Source: Burkholderiales bacterium (GTDB lineage: Bacteria > Pseudomonadota > Gammaproteobacteria > Burkholderiales > Usitatibacteraceae). Taken from it: 8,072 nt of DNA. The notes beneath the pieces are model-generated. The model had not been told where the DNA came from. It saw nothing but the letters and a program-made list of their open reading frames with translations, and did no database searches. Every line of letters begins with the position of its first letter. Position 1 is the first letter of the stretch. Positions 1 through 6,856 of the stretch are shown here, piece by piece. Location: NCBI GenBank assembly GCA_017880705.1, contig JADGRS010000132.1:1-8072 (forward strand), in the 5' to 3' direction. Position numbers and translations under genes: made by a program.

Positions 1-212
1 AAACCGAGGCGCGCCAATGGAAGGCCCTCGAAGGGCGCCTCGAGCAGAACTACAAGCGCATGCGCGAGCAGGGCATGACGATCGATACGAGCGTTCCGCG
101 GGCGTTGCGGGAGCGCATGCGCGAGGCCGCGCGCGCGACCGTGGACGCGTGGGCCGCGACGGCGGGCCCCGAGGGCGAGGCGCTCGTGGAAGCGCTCCGG
201 AAGGATCGATGA
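1..212 (+). CDS. C-terminal fragment, probable TRAP transporter solute-binding protein (DctP type)
   Basis: The frame that starts at base 3 and stops at TGA 210-212 gives 69 residues; the start lies outside the window. The fragment is rich in Arg, Glu and Ala and looks helical. It begins TEARQWKALEGRLEQNYKRM, continues through a short linker (TIDTSVPRALRERM) and a VDAWAATAGPEGEALVEALR helix, and ends KDR. As I recall the DctP family, its members end this way: a long helix, an MREAGVxI-like turn, then a 'V(D/E)EWxxxxGxEGxxLLxAxR' helix. Such periplasmic proteins capture organic or amino acids for the DctQM membrane permease. Its stop overlaps the next gene's start (ATGA), which implies coupled translation with the oxoprolinase. 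The family call rests on a short C-terminus only. Another helical protein is possible. Confidence 0.5.
   Translation, partial: TEARQWKALEGRLEQNYKRMREQGMTIDTSVPRALRERMREAARATVDAWAATAGPEGEALVEALRKDR
199..204 (+). promoter_or_regulatory. Shine-Dalgarno sequence for the oxoprolinase gene
   Basis: GGAAGG lies 4 bases before ATG 209. Together with the ATGA overlap it supports 209 as the true start. An in-frame ATG at 17 would add 64 Arg/Gly-rich residues that are only the upstream gene read out of frame. Confidence 0.55.
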
Positions 213-3200
213 ACGCGCGCGGCGCGGGATGGCAGTTCTGGATCGACCGCGGCGGAACCTTCACCGACGTCGTGGCGCGCAAGCCCGACGGCAGCCTCGC
301 GACCCACAAGCTCCTGTCGGAGAATCCCGAGCAGTACGGGGATGCGGCGCTAGCGGGCATTCGCTACCTGCTTGGGGTGCCGAAGGACTCGCCGATTCCC
401 GCCGATCGCATCGACGCCGTGAAGATGGGGACGACGGTCGCGACGAACGCGCTCCTCGAGCGCAAGGGCGAGCCCACGGTGCTCTTCATCACGAAGGGGT
501 TCCGCGACCAGCTGCGCATCGCCTATCAGAACCGGCCCCGCATCTTCGACCGCCACATCGAGCTGCCCGAGCTCCTGTATGCGAAGGTGGTCGAGGTGGA
601 CGAGCGCGTGGGCGCCCGCGGCGAGGTGATCCTGCCGCTCGACGAGAAGGCCGTGCGCCGCGATCTCGAGAGCGCGCGCGCCGCGGGCTACCGCTCCATC
701 GCGATCATCTTCATGCATGGGTATCGCTATCCGGCCCATGAGGCCGCGGTCGCCCGGCTCGCGACCTGGACGGGCTTCGACCAGGTCTCGGCTTCCCACA
801 TCGTGTCGCCGCTCATGAAGATCGTCTCGCGCGGCGACACGACGGTCGTCGACGCGTACCTTTCGCCGATCCTCAGGCGATACGTGGACCAGGTGGCGGC
901 CGAGCTTCCGGGCACGCGCCTCATGTTCATGCAGTCGAACGGCGGCCTCACCGACGCCCATCGTTTCCAGGGGAAGGACTCGATCCTCTCCGGCCCCGCG
1001 GGCGGCATCATCGGCATGGTGCGCACCTCCGAGGCCGCGGGCTTCCCGAAAGTGATCGGCTTCGACATGGGCGGCACCTCGACCGACGTGTCGCACTACG
1101 CGGGAGAGCTCGAGCGCGAGCTGGAGACGCTCATCGCGGGCGTGCGCATGCGCGCGCCGATGATGTCGATCCACACGATCGCGGCGGGCGGCGGCTCGAT
1201 CCTCTTCTTCGACGGGCAAAGGCAAAGGGTGGGCCCCGATTCCGCGGGGGCGAATCCCGGCCCCGCGAGCTACCGGCGCGGCGGGCCGCTCACGGTGACC
1301 GACTGCAACGTGATGCTCGGCAAGATCCAGCCCGCGTTCTTCCCGAAGGTGTTCGGGCCGGGGGGCGACGAGGCGCTCGATGCCGAGGTCGTGCGCGAGA
1401 AGTTCGCCGAGCTCTCGGTGCGGATCGCTACGGCCACCGCGCGGCCCCAGACGCGGGAAGCCGTCGCCGAGGGATATATCCGCATCGCGGTGGCGAACAT
1501 GGCGAACGCGATCAAGTTCATCTCGGTGCAGCGCGGCCACGACGTGACCGAATACACGCTCGCGTGCTTCGGCGGCGCCGGAGGGCAGCACGCGTGCCTC
1601 GTCGCCGACGAGCTCGGCATGAAGCGCGTCTACATCCATCCCCTCGCGGGCGTGCTCTCGGCGTACGGCATGGGCCTCGCGCAGGTGCGCTCGCTGCGGG
1701 AAGAAGCGGTGGAGCGCCAGCTCTCCGATGGCGCGCTCCCCGACATCGAGGAGAAATGCGTGAGGCTGGGCGAGCAGTGCGTGCACGAGCTCGCCGAGCA
1801 GGGTGTCGCGTTCGAGAAGCTCGAGAAGCGCGTGCACCTCAAGTACGAGGGCACCGACACCTCGCTCGCCGTGCCGCTCGCCTCGATCGAGCGGATGCGC
1901 GCGGAATTCGAGCGCCTCTATCGAAGCCGCTTCAGCTTCCTCATGCCCGATCGCGCGCTCGTCGCCGAGGCGGTGTCGGTCGAGGCGGTCGGCCGCTCCG
2001 ACGCGGGCCCGGGCCTCATCGTCGCGAGCCCGGTGTCGATCGCCAAGCCCGCGCCCCACGCGCGCGTGAAGATGACGACCCGCGGCGCGGAGCACGACAC
2101 GCCGGTCTACCTGCGCGACAGGCTCGCCCCGGGGACCCGCATCGCGGGCCCCGCGATCATCGCCGAGCGCAATGCGACGACGGTGGTCGAGCCCGAGTGG
2201 GAGGCGCGCGTGACCGAGCTCGATCACCTCGTGCTCGAGCGCGTCGTCGAGCGCAAGGCGCGCTATGCGCTCGGCACCACCGCGGACCCGGTGATGCTTG
2301 AAGTCTTCAACAACCTCTTCATGTCGATCGCGGAGCAGATGGGCGTGCGCCTCGCCCAGACCGCCTACTCGGTGAACATCAAGGAGCGCCTCGACTTCTC
2401 GTGCGCCCTCTTCGACGCCGACGGCAACCTGATCGCCAACGCCCCCCACATGCCGGTGCACCTGGGCTCCATGGGCGAGAGCATCAAGACCGTGATCGCC
2501 AAGAACGCCGGCGCCATGAAGCCGGGCGACGTGTACGTATTGAACGACCCGTACAACGGCGGAACGCACTTGCCCGACGTCACTGTAATCACCCCCGTCT
2601 ACCTCGAAGACGAAAACGGCGTTCATCTGCGTTCATCTGCGGATAAGCCTCTCTTTTACGTCGGCAGCCGAGGCCACCACGCCGACATCGGAGGAATCAC
2701 CCCCGGCTCCATGCCGCCCTTCTCGAAGACCATCGAGGAGGAAGGCGTCCTCCTCGACAACGTGAAGCTCGTCGAGGGCGGCCGCATGCTCGAGAAGGAG
2801 ATGCGCGGGCTCCTCGCCTCGGCGCGCTATCCGGCGCGCAATCCCGACCAGAACATCGCGGACCTGCGCGCGCAGGTCGCGGCGAACGAGAAGGGCGTCC
2901 AGGAGCTGAAGCGCATGGTCGCGCACTTCGGCCTCGACGTGGTGAAGGCGTACATGGGCCACGTCCAGGACAACGCCGAGGAATGCGTACGCCGCGTGAT
3001 CGGCGTGTTGAAGGACGGCGAGTACGCCTACGAGATGGACAACGGCGCCGTCATCAAGGTGCGGATCGCCATTGGCGCCGACCGGCGCAGCGCCGTGATC
3101 GACTTCACCGGGACGAGCGCGCAGCTCGAAAGCAACTTCAACGCCCCCTCGGCCGTCGTGTACGCCGCCGTGCTCTACGTGTTCCGCACGCTGGTGGACG

Positions 3201-3838
3201 ACGATATTCCGCTGAACGCCGGATGCCTGAAGCCGCTGACGGTGATCATCCCCGAAGGCTCGATGCTGAATCCCCGTCCGCCGGCCGCGACCGTCGCCGG
3301 AAACGTCGAGACCTCGCAGTGCCTCACCGACGCGCTCTACGGCGCGCTCGGCATCATGGCGGCCTCCTGCGGCACCATGAACAACTTCACCTTCGGCAAC
3401 GACCGCTACCAGTACTACGAGACGATTTCGGGCGGCACCGGCGCGGGCCCCGGCTTCGACGGGACGGACACCGTTCAGACGCACATGACGAACTCGCGCC
3501 TGACCGATCCCGAGGTCCTCGAGTGGCGCTTTCCGGTGCGCATCGACGGGCACAGCATCCGCCCGGGCAGCGGCGGCGCGGGAAAGTGGCATGGCGGCAA
3601 CGGCGCGACGCGCCGCGTGCGCTTCCTCGAGCCGATGACCGCCGCGATCCTCGCGGGCCATCGCCGCATTCCCCCGTATGGAATGGCGGGCGGCGCGGCG
3701 GGCGCGGTCGGCCGCAACTGGGTCGAGCGTGCCGACGGATCGCGCACCGAGCTTTCGTACGCCGACGAAACCGGGATGGGGGCGGGCGACGTCTTCGTCA
3801 TCGAGACGCCGGGCGGCGGCGGCTACGGCAAGGCGTGA
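209..3838 (+). CDS. oplAH: ATP-dependent 5-oxoprolinase, fused HyuA-HyuB (hydantoinase/oxoprolinase family)
   Basis: This 1209-residue cytoplasmic enzyme probably opens the ring of 5-oxo-L-proline to glutamate at the cost of ATP. The N-terminal hydantoinase-A half carries [11 protein letters not shown] (10-20; DRGGTF is the oxoprolinase form), [14 protein letters not shown] (74-87), SGPAGG (261-266), the ATP-site motif [10 protein letters not shown] (284-293) and FGGAGGQHA (454-462). The hydantoinase-B half starts near D693 ([20 protein letters not shown]). It contains [12 protein letters not shown] (779-790), [18 protein letters not shown] (820-837), GGTGAG (1075-1080), [12 protein letters not shown] (1121-1132) and a Gly-rich end, GGGGYGKA. 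The length matches single-chain 5-oxoprolinases of about 1200-1290 residues. The start at 209 is preceded by GGAAGG and overlaps the preceding stop. One oddity is about 9-13 extra residues at 800-812, encoded by a tandem repeat. An N-methylhydantoinase or acetone-carboxylase-like relative is less likely, because those are usually split subunits. Confidence 0.88.
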   Translation: MNARGAGWQFWIDRGGTFTDVVARKPDGSLATHKLLSENPEQYGDAALAGIRYLLGVPKDSPIPADRIDAVKMGTTVATNALLERKGEPTVLFITKGFRDQLRIAYQNRPRIFDRHIELPELLYAKVVEVDERVGARGEVILPLDEKAVRRDLESARAAGYRSIAIIFMHGYRYPAHEAAVARLATWTGFDQVSASHIVSPLMKIVSRGDTTVVDAYLSPILRRYVDQVAAELPGTRLMFMQSNGGLTDAHRFQGKDSILSGPAGGIIGMVRTSEAAGFPKVIGFDMGGTSTDVSHYAGELERELETLIAGVRMRAPMMSIHTIAAGGGSILFFDGQRQRVGPDSAGANPGPASYRRGGPLTVTDCNVMLGKIQPAFFPKVFGPGGDEALDAEVVREKFAELSVRIATATARPQTREAVAEGYIRIAVANMANAIKFISVQRGHDVTEYTLACFGGAGGQHACLVADELGMKRVYIHPLAGVLSAYGMGLAQVRSLREEAVERQLSDGALPDIEEKCVRLGEQCVHELAEQGVAFEKLEKRVHLKYEGTDTSLAVPLASIERMRAEFERLYRSRFSFLMPDRALVAEAVSVEAVGRSDAGPGLIVASPVSIAKPAPHARVKMTTRGAEHDTPVYLRDRLAPGTRIAGPAIIAERNATTVVEPEWEARVTELDHLVLERVVERKARYALGTTADPVMLEVFNNLFMSIAEQMGVRLAQTAYSVNIKERLDFSCALFDADGNLIANAPHMPVHLGSMGESIKTVIAKNAGAMKPGDVYVLNDPYNGGTHLPDVTVITPVYLEDENGVHLRSSADKPLFYVGSRGHHADIGGITPGSMPPFSKTIEEEGVLLDNVKLVEGGRMLEKEMRGLLASARYPARNPDQNIADLRAQVAANEKGVQELKRMVAHFGLDVVKAYMGHVQDNAEECVRRVIGVLKDGEYAYEMDNGAVIKVRIAIGADRRSAVIDFTGTSAQLESNFNAPSAVVYAAVLYVFRTLVDDDIPLNAGCLKPLTVIIPEGSMLNPRPPAATVAGNVETSQCLTDALYGALGIMAASCGTMNNFTFGNDRYQYYETISGGTGAGPGFDGTDTVQTHMTNSRLTDPEVLEWRFPVRIDGHSIRPGSGGAGKWHGGNGATRRVRFLEPMTAAILAGHRRIPPYGMAGGAAGAVGRNWVERADGSRTELSYADETGMGAGDVFVIETPGGGGYGKA
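2619..2641 (+). repeat. 10-bp tandem repeat (2.3 copies) inside the oxoprolinase gene
   Basis: The unit CGTTCATCTG occurs twice in perfect tandem at 2620-2639 and is flanked by further matching bases (2619 and 2640-2641). It is followed by GATAAG and a T-rich tract. The unit length is not a multiple of 3, so the two copies are read in different frames (VHLR, then SSAD). The segment sits in HyuB between the conserved blocks VTVITPVY and [15 protein letters not shown], where remembered homologues have only a short loop. Its base composition is less GC-rich than the flanks. The sequence resembles a dispersed non-coding repeat that I recall from other bacterial genomes; that identification is from memory. 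Confidence 0.7.
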
Positions 3839-3855
3839 TGTGTGCGGTGATCTCA

Positions 3856-3880
3856 GGACTTGACTTATTGTGTCAAGTTC
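3856..3880. promoter_or_regulatory. Inverted repeat downstream of the oxoprolinase gene (operator or weak hairpin)
   Basis: ACTTGAC (3858-3864) and GTCAAGT (3872-3878) are perfect reverse complements separated by 7 bases (TTATTGT). As RNA, a G-U and a G-C pair would extend the stem to 9 base pairs. No T-run follows, so an intrinsic terminator is unlikely. The left arm contains a -35-like TTGACT and the opposite strand a perfect TTGACA, but I found no good -10 at 16-18 bases on either strand. The symmetry and short spacing suit a dimeric regulator's operator. No regulator is identified. Confidence 0.4.
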
Positions 3881-3918
3881 ACAACACCGTGATGCGCGAG
3901 TGCGAAATTTCACTTCCT

Positions 3919-3934
3919 CGCGATTTGCGTCGCG
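3919..3934. promoter_or_regulatory. Inverted repeat abutting the -10-like box
   Basis: CGCGA (3919-3923) and TCGCG (3930-3934) are reverse complements separated by TTTGCG. The right arm directly touches the TATAAAAT box, so a protein bound here would cover the promoter spacer. The arms are short and GC-rich, so chance is possible in this genome. Confidence 0.25.
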
Positions 3935-3942
3935 TATAAAAT
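3935..3942 (+). promoter_or_regulatory. Candidate -10 element of the dusB-fis-purH-purD operon
   Basis: TATAAAAT is the most AT-rich box in the 176-base gap and offers TAAAAT (5 of 6 to TATAAT) or TATAAA. No -35 close to consensus lies 15-18 bases upstream (TTCCTC at 3914-3919 is weak), so an activator or another sigma factor may be involved. Transcription from about 3947-3950 would give a leader of roughly 65 bases that begins in a pyrimidine-rich stretch (CCTTTCCTTTCGCC). Confidence 0.35.
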
Positions 3943-4014
3943 AGGCACCTTTCCTTTCGCCGACAGTCTCCCGAAGAGACGAAACCAGAAGAGCGGCGTC
4001 GCACCGAAAACAAA

Positions 4015-5031
4015 TTGAAGATCGGCCCCATCCAGCTCCGGAACAATCTCATCGTCGCGCCCATGGCGGGCGTGACCGATCGTCCTTTCCGCAGCCTTTG
4101 CAAGGCGATGGGCGCGGGAATGGCGGTCTCGGAGATGGTCGCGTCGAATTCGCTCCTGTGGGGTTCGGAGAAGACCATCCGCCGCGGCAACCACGAGGGC
4201 GAAGTCGAGCCGAAGGTGATCCAGATCGCCGGCGCCGATCCTGGGATGATGGCCGAGGCCGCGAAGTACAACGTCGACAGCGGCGCCCACATCATCGACA
4301 TCAACATGGGCTGCCCCGCGAAGAAAATCTGCAACGTCTACGCGGGTTCGGCGCTCCTGCAGGATGAGCCGCTCGTCGCGCGGATCATCGACGCCGTCGT
4401 GAAGGCGGTGCAGGTCCCGGTCACGCTCAAGATCCGCACCGGCTGGAACAAGGACAACCGCAACGCGCTGCGCATCGCGAGGATCGCCGAGGATCACGGC
4501 ATCCAGGCGCTCGCCATGCACGGGCGCACGCGCGCGTGCATGTATACGGGAGACGCGGAGTACGACACCATCCGCGCGGTGAAGCAGTCGGTCTCGATCC
4601 CGGTCGTCGCCAACGGCGACGTGACGACTCCCGAGAAGGCGAAGTTCGTCCTCGAGTACACCGGCGCCGACGCGGTGATGATCGGCCGCGCCGCCCAGGG
4701 CCGCCCCTGGATCTTCCGCGAGATCCAGTATTTCCTCGAGACCGGCGCGCACCTCCCGCCGCCGACGGTCGCGGAAATCCGCGAGGTGCTGGTCGGCCAC
4801 CTTCACGACCTGTATTCCTTCTACGGCTACGAGCGCGGCACGCGGGTGGCGCGCAAGCACATCAGCTGGTACACGAAAGGACTCAAGAACTCCGCCGTGT
4901 TCCGTGCCCGCATGAACACCCTCGAGAGCTCCGAATTGCAGCTCGCCGCCGTGGCATCGTTCTTCGGCGAGCTCACCGCCCATTCGGCGCGCCTCGAATA
5001 TGTCGAAGACGAGGTGGCTCTTGCAGCCTAG
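4015..5031 (+). CDS. dusB: tRNA-dihydrouridine synthase B
   Basis: This 338-residue flavoenzyme reduces specific uridines in the tRNA D-loop to dihydrouridine using FMN and NADPH. It shows the N-terminal signature LIVAPMAGVTDRPFR, VSEMVASN, and IDINMGCPAKK with the catalytic Cys at 100. The FMN/tRNA-site motifs are KIRTGW (Lys139), HGRTR (His169), ANGDV (Asn200-Asp202) and IGRAAQGRPWIFREI (223-237). The C-terminal helical domain includes RKHISWY. The length is close to the usual 320-350. The DusB subtype follows from close similarity to E. coli DusB and from the fis gene next door. The start is TTG: no ATG, GTG or TTG occurs in frame between the stop at 3937-3939 and 4015, and starting here gives the conserved MKIGPIQLRN beginning. 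No good Shine-Dalgarno precedes it. It is the first gene of the operon and overlaps fis. Confidence 0.95.
   Translation: MKIGPIQLRNNLIVAPMAGVTDRPFRSLCKAMGAGMAVSEMVASNSLLWGSEKTIRRGNHEGEVEPKVIQIAGADPGMMAEAAKYNVDSGAHIIDINMGCPAKKICNVYAGSALLQDEPLVARIIDAVVKAVQVPVTLKIRTGWNKDNRNALRIARIAEDHGIQALAMHGRTRACMYTGDAEYDTIRAVKQSVSIPVVANGDVTTPEKAKFVLEYTGADAVMIGRAAQGRPWIFREIQYFLETGAHLPPPTVAEIREVLVGHLHDLYSFYGYERGTRVARKHISWYTKGLKNSAVFRARMNTLESSELQLAAVASFFGELTAHSARLEYVEDEVALAA
5011..5016 (+). promoter_or_regulatory. Shine-Dalgarno sequence deciding the fis start
   Basis: GAGGTG lies inside the end of dusB, 4 bases before TTG 5021. The alternative fis start, ATG 5000, has only CGCGCCTCGAAT-like sequence before it and no purine-rich site. 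This favours TTG 5021. Confidence 0.4.
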
Positions 5032-5293
5032 AAACAGATCCGACGCGAGAGCGGACGCCGTTCGCGAGAACGAGCTTTCCTCCACGGTGCGCAAGGTGAT
5101 GCGCCAGTACTTCAAGGACCTCGACGGGGAGAAGGCGTCGGGCATCTACGACATGGTTGTCCTGGCCGTCGAGAAGCCGATGCTCGAAGTCGTGATGTTC
5201 CAGGCCCACGGCAACCAGACGCGCGCCGCGGAGCTGCTGGGGATGAACCGCAACACCCTGCGCAAGAAGCTGCAACAGCACGGGCTGGACTAG
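5021..5293 (+). CDS. fis: DNA-binding protein Fis (factor for inversion stimulation)
   Basis: Fis is a small homodimeric nucleoid protein that bends DNA and modulates rRNA, recombination and growth-phase genes. The product is 90 residues from TTG 5021, or 97 from ATG 5000. The core [20 protein letters not shown] (helix A region) leads into [17 protein letters not shown] (helix B). The C-terminal helix-turn-helix [20 protein letters not shown] (64-83) ends in LQQHGLD and is nearly identical to known Fis proteins. E. coli Fis has 98 residues, so the length fits. TTG 5021 is preferred because GAGGTG precedes it; ATG 5000 lacks a Shine-Dalgarno but remains possible. Either start overlaps the dusB end (by 11 or 32 bases), which indicates translational coupling. 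The dusB-fis pair is conserved across many Proteobacteria. Here Fis sits between a tRNA modification enzyme and purine genes. Confidence 0.93.
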   Translation: MQPRNRSDARADAVRENELSSTVRKVMRQYFKDLDGEKASGIYDMVVLAVEKPMLEVVMFQAHGNQTRAAELLGMNRNTLRKKLQQHGLD

Positions 5294-5298
5294 TCACG

Positions 5299-6852
5299 AT
5301 AAAGATCCAGCGCGCCCTCGTCAGCGTCTCCGACAAGACCGGCGTGGTCGAGCTCGCGCGGGCGCTGCTCACGCATGGGGTGCAGATCCTTTCCACGGGC
5401 GGCACCGCCCAGCTCCTCAGGCTGAACGGCGTCGTCGTGACGGAAGTCGCGGAGCACACCGGCTTTCCCGAGATGATGGAGGGGCGCGTGAAGACGCTGC
5501 ACCCGAAGGTGCACGGAGGCATCCTCGCGAGGCGCGACAGCCCCAGCCACCTGCAGTCGATGCGCGAGCACGACATTGCGCCGATCGACATGGTGGTCGT
5601 GAACCTCTATCCGTTCGCGCAGACCGTGGCCAGGCCCGGCTGCACCGTGGAAGACGCGATCGAGAACATCGACATCGGCGGCCCCGCGATGGTGCGCGCG
5701 GCGGCGAAGAACCACGAGTTCGTCGCGGTGGTGACCGATCCGGCGGACTACCCGTCGATCATCTCGAAGCTCGCCGCGGCCAAGGGCAAGCTCGATTTCG
5801 CCGAGCGCTTCCGCCTCGCGGCGAAGGCCTTCAGCCACACGGCCGAGTACGACGGCATGATCTCCAACTGGCTCACGGCGCGCAGCCCCGAGGGCGTGGA
5901 GCGTGAGTTTCCCGACCGGCTCAACCTGCAGATGCAGCTTTCCCAGGCGCTTCGTTACGGAGAGAATCCGCACCAGTCGGCGGCGTTCTACGTCGAGCGA
6001 GATCCCGCGCCCGGCACGCTCGCCCGCTTCAAGCAGCTGCAAGGCAAGGAGCTCAGCTACAACAACATCGCCGACTCCGACGCGGCGTGGGAGTGCTGCC
6101 GCACGTTCGAGGTGCCGGCGTGCGTGATCGTGAAGCACGCCAATCCGTGCGGCGTCGCGGTGGCGGATTCGCCGCTCGCGGCGTATCGCAACGCGTTTCT
6201 CACCGATCCGACTTCGGCGTTCGGCGGCATCATCGCCTTCAACCGCGCGGTGGACGGCGCGACCGCCGAGGCGGTCGCCAAGCAGTTCGTCGAGGTGGTG
6301 ATCGCCCCTTCGTACACGCCCGAGGCCCTCGCGGCCTTCGGCGCGAAGAAGAACGTGCGCGTGCTCTCCATCGGCATCGCGCGCGACCTGAACCGGCTCG
6401 ACATGAAGCGGGTCGGCGGCGGCCTCCTGGTGCAGTCTTCCGACGCCTTCGACGTGGCCGAGCTTCGCATCGTCACGAAGCGCGATCCCACGAAGGACGA
6501 GATGAACGACCTCGTCTTCGCGTTCCGCGTGGCGAAGTTCGTGAAGTCCAACGCGATCGTCTTCGCGCGCCACGGCATGACGCTCGGGGTGGGCGCGGGG
6601 CAGATGAGCCGCGTGGACTCGACTCGCATCGCCTCGATCAAGGCGAAGAACGCGGGGCTTTCGCTGCGCGGCTCGGTCGCGGCTTCCGACGCGTTCTTCC
6701 CGTTCCGCGACGGCCTCGACGTCGTGGCGCGGTCGGGCGCGCGGGCGGTGATCCAGCCCGGCGGGAGCGTCCGCGACAACGAAGTGATCGCCGCCGCCGA
6801 CGAGCACGGCATCGCGATGGTATTCACCGGCATGAGGCACTTCAGGCACTAG
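5299..6852 (+). CDS. purH: Bifunctional AICAR formyltransferase / IMP cyclohydrolase
   Basis: PurH performs the last two steps of IMP synthesis: AICAR formylation from 10-formyl-THF, then ring closure. With ATA 5299 as start it has 517 residues (family about 520-530). The cyclohydrolase (MGS-like) domain, about 1-195, has SVSDKTG (9-15), STGGTA (32-37), [20 protein letters not shown] (55-74) and NLYPF. The formyltransferase domain has RYGENPHQ (219-226), ELSYNNI, the catalytic pair Lys279-His280 in [25 protein letters not shown] (464-472) and the usual MRHFRH ending. The frame has no ATG, GTG or TTG from the dusB stop (5029) to GTG 5344. Starting at GTG 5344 would remove SVSDKTG. Upstream codons read GTC-ACG-ATA-AAG-ATC-CAG. 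ATA gives [15 protein letters not shown], the expected beginning, but GTC 5293 or ACG 5296 cannot be excluded. It begins 5 bases after the fis stop and lies 4 bases before purD. Confidence 0.93.
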   Translation: MKIQRALVSVSDKTGVVELARALLTHGVQILSTGGTAQLLRLNGVVVTEVAEHTGFPEMMEGRVKTLHPKVHGGILARRDSPSHLQSMREHDIAPIDMVVVNLYPFAQTVARPGCTVEDAIENIDIGGPAMVRAAAKNHEFVAVVTDPADYPSIISKLAAAKGKLDFAERFRLAAKAFSHTAEYDGMISNWLTARSPEGVEREFPDRLNLQMQLSQALRYGENPHQSAAFYVERDPAPGTLARFKQLQGKELSYNNIADSDAAWECCRTFEVPACVIVKHANPCGVAVADSPLAAYRNAFLTDPTSAFGGIIAFNRAVDGATAEAVAKQFVEVVIAPSYTPEALAAFGAKKNVRVLSIGIARDLNRLDMKRVGGGLLVQSSDAFDVAELRIVTKRDPTKDEMNDLVFAFRVAKFVKSNAIVFARHGMTLGVGAGQMSRVDSTRIASIKAKNAGLSLRGSVAASDAFFPFRDGLDVVARSGARAVIQPGGSVRDNEVIAAADEHGIAMVFTGMRHFRH

Positions 6853-6856
6853 GGTC

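Noticed and set aside
17..208. 64-residue N-terminal extension of the oxoprolinase from ATG 17
   Set aside because: It is Arg/Gly-rich and is the upstream gene read out of frame. ATG 209 has a Shine-Dalgarno and gives the family's normal beginning.
350..2626. 758-codon open frame on the minus strand opposite the oxoprolinase
   Set aside because: Its His/Arg/Ala/Val-rich low-complexity product shows no recognisable domain. Long antisense frames are expected opposite GC-rich genes.
3856..3880. Intrinsic terminator for the oxoprolinase operon
   Set aside because: The stem is short and AT-containing and no T-run follows it.
3904..3911. 8-base palindrome GAAATTTC tested as a Fis site
   Set aside because: Flanking bases do not fit the Fis consensus, and a lone 8-base palindrome is weak evidence.
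3838..3939. 33-codon frame starting at an ATG that overlaps the oxoprolinase stop (TGATG)
   Set aside because: The overlap is suggestive, but the peptide has no recognisable features and the stretch contains both inverted repeats and part of the promoter candidate.
3910..5145. 411-codon minus-strand frame opposite dusB
   Set aside because: It is an antisense shadow of dusB with biased composition and no motif.
6835..6850. Direct repeat AGGCACT twice, 9 bases apart, at the purH-purD junction
   Set aside because: It simply encodes the conserved PurH C-terminus RHFRH.
5344..6852. purH beginning at GTG 5344
   Set aside because: This would delete 15 residues including the conserved SVSDKTG segment, which is intact upstream.
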